Below the pieces are notes generated by a model that worked only from the letters and a program-made list of their open reading frames with translations, ran no database searches and was not told the DNA's origin. The position numbers and the translations under genes were made by a program. Positions 40,419 to 45,940 of a stretch of 45,940 nt of DNA are shown piece by piece; position 1 is the stretch's first letter, and every line of letters begins with the position of its first letter. Source of the stretch: an uncultured Clostridia bacterium (lineage in GTDB: Bacteria; Bacillota; Clostridia; UBA1381); contig CAKSOE010000024.1 in NCBI GenBank assembly GCA_934476675.1, forward strand, positions 1-45,940, written 5' to 3'.

Positions 40419-43400
40419 ATGAATAAGAATCTCAAAAAGGTAATTTCAACAGTTGCTGCTCTTGCTGTATCAGCAAGCTCACTTGTTGCTTTTGCTGCTA
40501 ACTTTCCTGATGTAGCTGACACAGCTTCATATTCACAGGCAGTTACTGAGTTAACAGCATTAGGCGTTATCAACGGTTACGAAGACGGAACATTCGGACC
40601 GGACAAGAACGTAACAAGAGCAGAAATCACAAAGATGATTGTTTCAGCATTGGGAAGCTCACAGCTGAGCGCTGCTAACGCTGCAACAGGCAAGGACACA
40701 AAGTTCGCTGACGTTACAGGTTCACACTGGGCATCGGGCTTTGTAACAGTCGGCACATCAGACAGCACAAAGTTTATCGATGGTTACAGCGATACAGAGT
40801 TTGGTCCTGAGGACAACGTTACATACGCACAGGCAATCAAGATGTTGGTTGCAGCTCTCGGCTACACAACATATGCTGAGAACAACGGCGGATGGCCGAA
40901 CGGCTACCTTTCATACGGCTACAACCTTGATATCACAAAGGGTATCTCGGGTGTTGCAAACGACACACAGGTAACAAGAGCACAGGTTGCACAGATGATT
41001 GACAACGCTGTTAAAGCTCCTATCTGCGTAGTTGACGGATATGAAACACAGTGGAACGGTACACAGACACCGAAACTCGTTGAGAGAAACGAGCCGAGTA
41101 CTTCATCAAAGAACTCATGGCAGTGTCTCTTGAACTACTCACATGACGCATATATTATATACGGTCGTGTAACAGCTACACATCAGTCAGACGACAGTGT
41201 AGATACAGATAAGGTTAAGCTTGCAGTTGAAAAGTCAAACAACTACGGCGGTTACCAGGTAATTGCAGGTTATGAGACAAACACAACTCTTGACCTTACA
41301 CCGAACGCATACATCGGCGAATCAGGCGCAGACAAGTATCTTCTGACATATTCGGAAATGCTCGTTAAGGCTGACGACGATGATGATATCACAATCCTGA
41401 GCATCACTCCGGTAGGCGCTGACAGCAAGAATGTTACATTCGCAGCTGAAGACTACAACGATGATGCAAAAGATTCAGTTTACACATCAACAAACGGCAG
41501 AGGAACAATCTCAGTATTTGAGAGCGGAAGCTCAACAAAGACTAAGGAATACAAGATTGACCTTGAAAGCATTGAAAAGAACTTCTATGTAAACGGCTAT
41601 CCTGTAACTGTTTCAGATCTTAAAACAGCTATGGATACATACGTAGCAAAGAATGCAACAGGTAAGGTTACTCTCGTAGACAGCCCGGATGCAGGTAAGT
41701 CATCAACAGACGGTATCTATGATATCATCCAGATTTCTTACTATGTAGACGCAGTTGTAAGCAGCGTTGAAGGTGACGACGAAGATTGCACAATCTACTT
41801 CGACACAGCAAGCGATGCATTAGACGGCGCTACTGAAATGGACGTTGATACAACAGACGATAAGCTGTACTATTCATTCAAGATGGCTGACGGCACAGTA
41901 GTTAAGCCGACAGAGCTTCAGGAATATGACGTACTCTCAATCGCATTCACAGGCAATGACTTCTCAAAGTCAAGCTCATTTGAAGTAATCGTTTCAAGAG
42001 ACACAGTTGAAGGTAAGCTTTCAACAGTTAACAAGGGCGATGCTGAAAAGGATCACGAGTACACAGTAGGCGGCAAGGCATACAAAGTTGCTGATGAATC
42101 TCTCGTATCAAACAAAGACTTTACAGTAGGTAACGAGTACACACTGTACCTCGACGCTTTCGGTAAGGTAGCAAGAGTTGATGAAACATCAGCTACAAAG
42201 AAGATTGCACTTCTTGACAACGTATACAGAGCAAACGGCGATCAGTACTATGCTACAATCATTAAGCCGGACGGTTCAAAGGACAGCTATGTATTCGACG
42301 ACAAGTATAAGGATACATACTATGGCTACTGCTTCGCAGGCAGCACAAAGTTTGATGATTCAGACACAAAGAAAGCTCCGCAGGATAGAGTATTCACATA
42401 CAGCATCTCATCTTCAACAGAGAAGATCACATTCAAAGAGCTTCAGGCTTACAAAGAGTGTAATGATGAAACATATGCAGCTAAGTCATTAAAGCTTGGT
42501 TCAATTAAGCTTTCAGAATCAACAACATCAATCCTTGACCTTTCATCATATGCAACAGACAAGGAATTCGATGTAATGGATATAAACTCACTTGAGGACG
42601 ATGCTAACTACACAGCTTACGGCTTCAACAAGAGCAATTCAGACAGCACATATTCATTCGTACTCGTAACTAAGGGCGGACAGGGTTCATACAGCTATAA
42701 TACGAAGTTTGTTATCTTCTCAGCTTCAACTCAGGACGATGTTGACGGAGATACAAAGACAGCTATTAAGGTTTATGCACCGGGTTCAAAAGAAGTTACA
42801 AAGTACATCATTGATGACGGAACAGCTGAAGATGAAGTTGCTAAGTTGTCAGAGGGCGCTCCGATAGTAGTTAAGAAGAATTCTTCAGGCTATGTAACAG
42901 AAGTTACACCGTTGTTCAAGAAGGGTCTTTCAGATTACTCAGCATTCTCAACAGCTGCATTAGACGGTCTTGTAAATGGCGATTTAAGCGCTGTTGTTGA
43001 TAAGACTGCACTTGACAAGTTAATGAAGTTAGGTTCAGGTAAGAATGCATCTGACTGGGTATTCGGCGCTGTATATGACAAGAGCAATTCGGATATTACA
43101 ATTGCTACAACAGCAGACTTCGAGACAGTTGGCGGCAACAAGTATGTAACGAATGTTGATAAGATTGATTCATATGATGTAGACAGCGACGCTGTATTCT
43201 ATCTCTACAACTACAAAGAGAGATCAGGCAGAGAACTCAGAGTTGCTAATGGTATTCTTTCATCAGCTCGTTCAGTAAACGCTAACTCAACAAGCGCTTA
43301 CGTTGCAGGTACAGCAGCTGACGGTAAGACATACACAGCTGACGACAAGGTATTACTTGACTGGAACTCAAAGACAGTTAGAGGCGGAGTAGACGGAACA

Positions 43401-43502
43401 GGCTACGAAACAAGCACAAAGGGTAAGATTCAGTATGTACTCGCTAAGACAATCGATGGAGACATCGTTGAAGCATACTTCATCAACCCGTCAAATAACT
43501 AA
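40419..43502 (+). CDS. Large S-layer homology (SLH) domain surface protein
   Basis: 1027 residues. A signal peptide (residues 1-27, ending SLVAFAA) is followed by three SLH repeats: FPDVADTASYSQAVTELTAL...NGYEDGTFGPDKNVTRAE, FADVTGSHWASGFV...GYSDTEFGPEDNVTYAQ and a more diverged third ending ANDTQVTRAQVAQM. SLH domains bind pyruvylated cell-wall polymer and hold the protein at the surface. The remaining ~830 acidic, Ser/Thr/Asp-rich residues have no recognised domain and are probably the S-layer or surface module. Thr is almost always ACA and Ser often TCA, unlike neighbours, fitting very high expression. The start follows AAGGGAGGA. Tandem promoters precede the gene. Confidence 0.93.
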   Translation: MNKNLKKVISTVAALAVSASSLVAFAANFPDVADTASYSQAVTELTALGVINGYEDGTFGPDKNVTRAEITKMIVSALGSSQLSAANAATGKDTKFADVTGSHWASGFVTVGTSDSTKFIDGYSDTEFGPEDNVTYAQAIKMLVAALGYTTYAENNGGWPNGYLSYGYNLDITKGISGVANDTQVTRAQVAQMIDNAVKAPICVVDGYETQWNGTQTPKLVERNEPSTSSKNSWQCLLNYSHDAYIIYGRVTATHQSDDSVDTDKVKLAVEKSNNYGGYQVIAGYETNTTLDLTPNAYIGESGADKYLLTYSEMLVKADDDDDITILSITPVGADSKNVTFAAEDYNDDAKDSVYTSTNGRGTISVFESGSSTKTKEYKIDLESIEKNFYVNGYPVTVSDLKTAMDTYVAKNATGKVTLVDSPDAGKSSTDGIYDIIQISYYVDAVVSSVEGDDEDCTIYFDTASDALDGATEMDVDTTDDKLYYSFKMADGTVVKPTELQEYDVLSIAFTGNDFSKSSSFEVIVSRDTVEGKLSTVNKGDAEKDHEYTVGGKAYKVADESLVSNKDFTVGNEYTLYLDAFGKVARVDETSATKKIALLDNVYRANGDQYYATIIKPDGSKDSYVFDDKYKDTYYGYCFAGSTKFDDSDTKKAPQDRVFTYSISSSTEKITFKELQAYKECNDETYAAKSLKLGSIKLSESTTSILDLSSYATDKEFDVMDINSLEDDANYTAYGFNKSNSDSTYSFVLVTKGGQGSYSYNTKFVIFSASTQDDVDGDTKTAIKVYAPGSKEVTKYIIDDGTAEDEVAKLSEGAPIVVKKNSSGYVTEVTPLFKKGLSDYSAFSTAALDGLVNGDLSAVVDKTALDKLMKLGSGKNASDWVFGAVYDKSNSDITIATTADFETVGGNKYVTNVDKIDSYDVDSDAVFYLYNYKERSGRELRVANGILSSARSVNANSTSAYVAGTAADGKTYTADDKVLLDWNSKTVRGGVDGTGYETSTKGKIQYVLAKTIDGDIVEAYFINPSNN

Positions 43503-43525
43503 TTATCTTACGATAATAAAAAATG

Positions 43526-43557
43526 AGAAAGCGGTTTTTAACCGCTTTCTTTTTTTG
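43526..43557 (+). terminator. Terminator of the SLH protein gene
   Basis: AGAAAGCGGTT (43526-43536) pairs with AACCGCTTTCT (43540-43550), followed by TTTTTTT. Confidence 0.92.
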
Positions 43558-43566
43558 CGAAAAGAA

Positions 43567-43595
43567 TTGACAAATCGGCAAATATGTGCTATAAC
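43567..43595 (+). promoter_or_regulatory. Promoter of the DUF4097-like/DUF1700 operon
   Basis: TTGACA (43567-43572), a 17-bp spacer and TG-extended TATAAC (43590-43595). A 125-nt leader follows; AATGTCGTGC (43665-43674) pairs with GCATGGCATT (43690-43699) in a wobble-rich hairpin just before GGGAGG. Confidence 0.8.
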
Positions 43596-43720
43596 GTATA
43601 TAGCAAAAGAAAAAGCTGTCTATTGGGACAAATAATAGAACTTTACGAAAGAAAATAAAAACAGGAATGTCGTGCCGTTAAAACGGGCGCATGGCATTTT
43701 GATAAATTCGGGAGGTAAAC

Positions 43721-44494
43721 ATGGAAACACATAAATATAATTCAAAAGCTATCATAGCGGTGGTTATTGCCGGGATAGGCGTACCGCTTGTAAATGCAAT
43801 ATACGATTATCTTCCGTTTTATCTTACGGCTGTTATTACAATGCTTGCAATCGTAGTGGTTATTTATATGATTGCGGACAGACGGAACGTGTATAAAAAG
43901 GCAGAAGTAATACCGGAAACCTGTTCGGATATAGAAAGCGCAGTACTTAACCTTAACGGCGGAAATTATGTTCTGCGCAAAAGCAGCGGATTTGCACTCG
44001 AAAGCGGAACAAAAAGTCATATTGTAAACGGCGTGTGGTATGTTGAAAACACCAAAGAACACACAGCGAGCGGTGCGGTGGCAATTATAAATGTTCCCGA
44101 AAGCTTTACCTTTAAAGACCTTAAAATCAGGCTTAATTCGGGAAATTTACTTATAGAGGGAGTTGCAGCAGAAAATATTCTTATAGAATCACGTTCATGC
44201 GTACAGGCTAAAAATGTTTTTGCAAAAAATGTGACTATAAACAACCACAGCGGAGATTTGTCCATTAATGCGGCAATTCACGGAAATATAACTTTATATG
44301 CCGACGGCGGCTCGTTGGATACGAAGCTTAGAAACAGTATTCAGGACTTTAATGTAAATACGGTTGTTCATGCGGGAGTTGTATTTGTAAACGGTGTGGA
44401 AAGAGGCACGTCGGAGCAGACTAATCCGGGCGCACTGTTTAATGCAAAAATTGTAAACCGCGGCGGATTTACTACGCTTAATTTTACGAATTAA
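43721..44494 (+). CDS. Membrane-anchored DUF4097-like beta-repeat protein
   Basis: 257 residues. Two N-terminal membrane segments (AIIAVVIAGIGVPLVNAIY and YLTAVITMLAIVVVIYMIA, about residues 10-52) are followed by a repetitive beta-rich region (LKIRLNSGNLLIEGVAAENILIE, NVTINNHSGDLSINAAIHGNITLYADGGS) typical of DUF4097-type right-handed beta repeats. Such proteins are often linked with DUF1700/HAAS membrane proteins and PadR regulators in envelope-stress operons. A DUF1700 protein is encoded next; no PadR gene is visible. Biochemical role unknown. Confidence 0.75.
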   Translation: METHKYNSKAIIAVVIAGIGVPLVNAIYDYLPFYLTAVITMLAIVVVIYMIADRRNVYKKAEVIPETCSDIESAVLNLNGGNYVLRKSSGFALESGTKSHIVNGVWYVENTKEHTASGAVAIINVPESFTFKDLKIRLNSGNLLIEGVAAENILIESRSCVQAKNVFAKNVTINNHSGDLSINAAIHGNITLYADGGSLDTKLRNSIQDFNVNTVVHAGVVFVNGVERGTSEQTNPGALFNAKIVNRGGFTTLNFTN

Positions 44495-44642
44495 ATCATA
44501 AATTGGCTGCGCAAAGCAAATTTACGGTTCCGACGGCGGTAAAAGCCGCATACCAATACGGGATTTGTTGGATGTAATTGGATTTAGTGATTGATTTTAT
44601 CTTGAATTTGTGCCGTTTTATGCGGCAGAACGGAGAAATACG

Positions 44643-45197
44643 ATGAACAGAGAAGAATATATTGAAGCGATAAAATTTGAGTTAGGTTTTCTTTCGGAGG
44701 AGGAAAGAGAAAAGGCGGTAAGATATTTTGAAGGCTATTTTTTGAGCGCGGAAAATGCCGAAGCGGTTTACGAATGTCTCGGAGATCCCAAAACCGCCGC
44801 AAAAAATTACTGCAAAACATTGCTTAATGAAAAAAAATCAAAGCGCATAGAGATTCCCGAATGGGTAAAGGCGGCTGCCATTATTCTTGCCGCTCCGGAA
44901 TTGATAGCCTTGGGACTGGTTTTGTCGGCTGCTGCTGCCGGATTGGTGTTTGCCGCTGCGATGTTTTTTATTGCAATAGCGGCAGTATGCGTGTTCTTGT
45001 GGTTCGACGGTATGGGAATGATAGTAAACGCTGTCGGCAGACATATTATTTTGGCAGATAAGCTTATGCAGTTCGGAACGGGATTTTTAATGTTTGCCGC
45101 AGGCTTGATTTTGACGTATCTTGTCTTGAAATGGTACTCAAAAATGTTTCCGCGCATTTTTGCATTTATTGCGGATAAAATCCGCAGGCACAGCTGA
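44643..45197 (+). CDS. DUF1700 (HAAS) membrane protein
   Basis: 184 residues. The N-terminal HAAS helical module is clear: NREEYIEAIKFELGFLSEEEREKAVRYFEGYFLSAENAEAVYECLGDPKTAAKNY, about residues 2-60. Three hydrophobic segments follow (IILAAPELIALGLVLSAAAAGLVF, AAMFFIAIAAVCVFLWF and FGTGFLMFAAGLILTYLVL). HAAS domains are thought to transmit signals in envelope-stress operons. The start is ATG 44643 behind CGGAGAAA; an in-frame ATG at 44610 lacks a ribosome site. A 148-nt gap without promoter consensus separates it from the DUF4097-like gene. Confidence 0.85.
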   Translation: MNREEYIEAIKFELGFLSEEEREKAVRYFEGYFLSAENAEAVYECLGDPKTAAKNYCKTLLNEKKSKRIEIPEWVKAAAIILAAPELIALGLVLSAAAAGLVFAAAMFFIAIAAVCVFLWFDGMGMIVNAVGRHIILADKLMQFGTGFLMFAAGLILTYLVLKWYSKMFPRIFAFIADKIRRHS

Positions 45198-45243
45198 TAT
45201 TTGAAAAAAACCTTTGAACGGTTATTTACGGGAGGAATTAAAA

Positions 45244-45594
45244 ATGAAGAAAACCATACACCATACAATACTTATTATAACGGCTGTTTCGGCGGCGGTA
45301 GGAATTATACTTTGTGCGGCGGGACTTTCAATCGGCGGCAGCTTTTGGAGAGTATTAAAGAATAACGGTATGCTGCCGCAGATTATTTACAGCAATGACA
45401 AGCCGCAGAATCCGTACCAAAACGGAAACGGAAACAGGAACAGCGGAAGCAGCATGGACGATTTCAGCGATTTCTTCAGGGAATTTGGTCTTGACGATGA
45501 CGATATTAACAGCTTTTTTGCGCCGTACGGCGGCAGTTCGGGTGGCAGCGGCAATTCGGAAAGCGGAAACGGTTCCGGCGGGGCATTGTTTTAA
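45244..45594 (+). CDS. Small membrane protein with Asn/Gly/Ser-rich tail
   Basis: 116 residues, no recognised domain. One membrane segment (TILIITAVSAAVGIILCAAGLSI, about residues 7-30) is followed by a low-complexity exported or cytoplasmic tail rich in Asn, Gly and Ser with an acidic helix (SMDDFSDFFREFGLDDDDINSFF). It likely belongs with the two upstream membrane proteins: GGGAGGA lies 6 nt before ATG 45244 and the gap to the DUF1700 gene is only 46 nt. An in-frame ATG at 45214 is rejected because the ribosome site is inside that frame. Confidence 0.7.
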   Translation: MKKTIHHTILIITAVSAAVGIILCAAGLSIGGSFWRVLKNNGMLPQIIYSNDKPQNPYQNGNGNRNSGSSMDDFSDFFREFGLDDDDINSFFAPYGGSSGGSGNSESGNGSGGALF

Positions 45595-45645
45595 TTTGAC
45601 ATCGTTACTATTGGGGGATTGTTGTGTTATGTGTTGCCTTAACAC

Positions 45646-45727
45646 CTCATCCGCCGCAAGCGGTTCCCCCGATTCTTTTCTTTCGCTGTGCAAAACTACG
45701 TTTTGTTTCCCTCAAAGGTAAGGCTTT
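45646..45727 (+). repeat. Dispersed clostridial repeat (copy 3)
   Basis: CACCTCATC, an inner GCCGCAAGCGG hairpin, TTCCCCCGATT, then GCAAAACTACGTTTTG and CCTCAAAGGTAAGGCTT appear in the same order as in copy 1 at 5032-5155. Noncoding. Confidence 0.75.
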
Positions 45728-45730
45728 ATA

Positions 45731-45769
45731 CAACAGCAGCTATGGCAAAATGTGCCATAGCTGCTGTTG
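45731..45769. terminator. Perfect 16-bp hairpin after the envelope operon
   Basis: CAACAGCAGCTATGGC (45731-45746) pairs perfectly with GCCATAGCTGCTGTTG (45754-45769) around a 7-nt loop, followed by TTAGCTTTTAT. It probably ends the DUF4097/DUF1700 operon, though the T-run is poor. Confidence 0.65.
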
Positions 45770-45823
45770 TTAGCTTTTATATGTTGTGTGTCGGTTGAGT
45801 GTCTGCTGCCCCATTGGCAGTCG

Positions 45824-45940
45824 GTTGTCAGCCGTGCGTCTGCCGTCCGTTGTTATCCGTTGGCTGTCGGGTCAGTTGTCAGCCGTGCGTCTGCCGTCCG
45901 TTGTTATCCGTTGGCTGTCGGGTCAGTTGTCAGCCGTGCG
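45824..45940. repeat. 51-bp tandem repeat, running off the window end
   Basis: Units begin at 45824, 45875 and 45926 (third is partial) and appear identical: GTTGTCAGCCGTGCGTCTGC, then CGTCCGTTGTTATCCG and TTGGCTGTCGGGTCA. A diverged half-unit may lie at 45790-45823. No stop codon occurs in any of the three plus-strand frames of the unit, but no start or ribosome site is visible, so coding is doubtful. The units are directly adjacent, with no spacer. Confidence 0.9.

Noticed and set aside
45824..45940. CRISPR array or repetitive coding sequence
   Set aside because: The 51-bp units are directly adjacent with no spacers and no cas genes are near. All plus-strand frames are open, but there is no start or ribosome site in the window.

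Overview
The window looks like the chromosome of an uncultured, low-to-moderate-GC Clostridia (Bacillota) bacterium, probably an anaerobic gut-type organism. The signs are near-consensus vegetative promoters (TTGACA-N17-TATAAT), strong AGGAGG-type ribosome sites, a TTG start codon, a T-box leader, a Bacillus/Clostridium-type glgBCDAP operon, and a large S-layer-homology (SLH) protein. No rRNA, prophage, integrase, transposase or CRISPR array was seen. Family calls come from reading motifs, not from database searches.

Layout. 0-7 kb: a DHHW-family (AlgX/AlgJ-like) exported protein, a polysaccharide deacetylase, a branched-chain aminotransferase, then a tryptophan-type T-box leader in front of a three-gene ABC importer (trpXYZ-like); a dispersed repeat sits inside that operon. 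7-15 kb: a Lar-like zinc-ribbon protein with an ASRT-like protein, an ECF sigma factor with a DUF4179 membrane partner, a patatin/MFS/HisH/HisF operon, and a transglutaminase-like exported protein. 14.7-18.2 kb: five tRNAs (Val-Asp-Phe-Gly-Cys), a DtxR-like regulator with altered metal ligands, yebC, about 870 bp of noncoding DNA rich in repeats and hairpins, and a MazF/ribbon-helix-helix toxin-antitoxin pair. 18.3-27.2 kb (all minus strand): TcdA and ComM/YifB, then a separately promoted unit of two ABC exporter half-transporters, a GAP1-N-like protein and a single-pass membrane protein with an acidic cytoplasmic tail. 27.5-38.4 kb: glgB-glgC-glgD-glgA-glgP plus a GH13 glucosidase, a complete cytosolic glycogen synthesis and breakdown set. 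38.4-45.9 kb: tRNA-Met, a candidate small RNA, a small hypothetical gene, an RNase H family gene, a strongly promoted SLH protein, an envelope operon (DUF4097-like, DUF1700, small Gly/Ser-rich membrane protein), and a 51-bp tandem repeat that runs off the right end.

Most likely sources of something new: (i) the ABC-ABC-GAP1-membrane protein unit at 18.3-24.9 kb, which lacks the GTPase I would expect beside a GAP1-type protein; (ii) a candidate ~145-nt RNA at 38.71-38.86 kb with its own promoter, closing helix and terminator; (iii) a CAAAAC-N4/6-GTTTTG palindrome lying between -35 and -10 in three otherwise unrelated promoters; (iv) a histone-H1-like Lys/Ala tail on glycogen synthase; (v) the structured noncoding region at 16.76-17.56 kb and the 51-bp repeat at the end.
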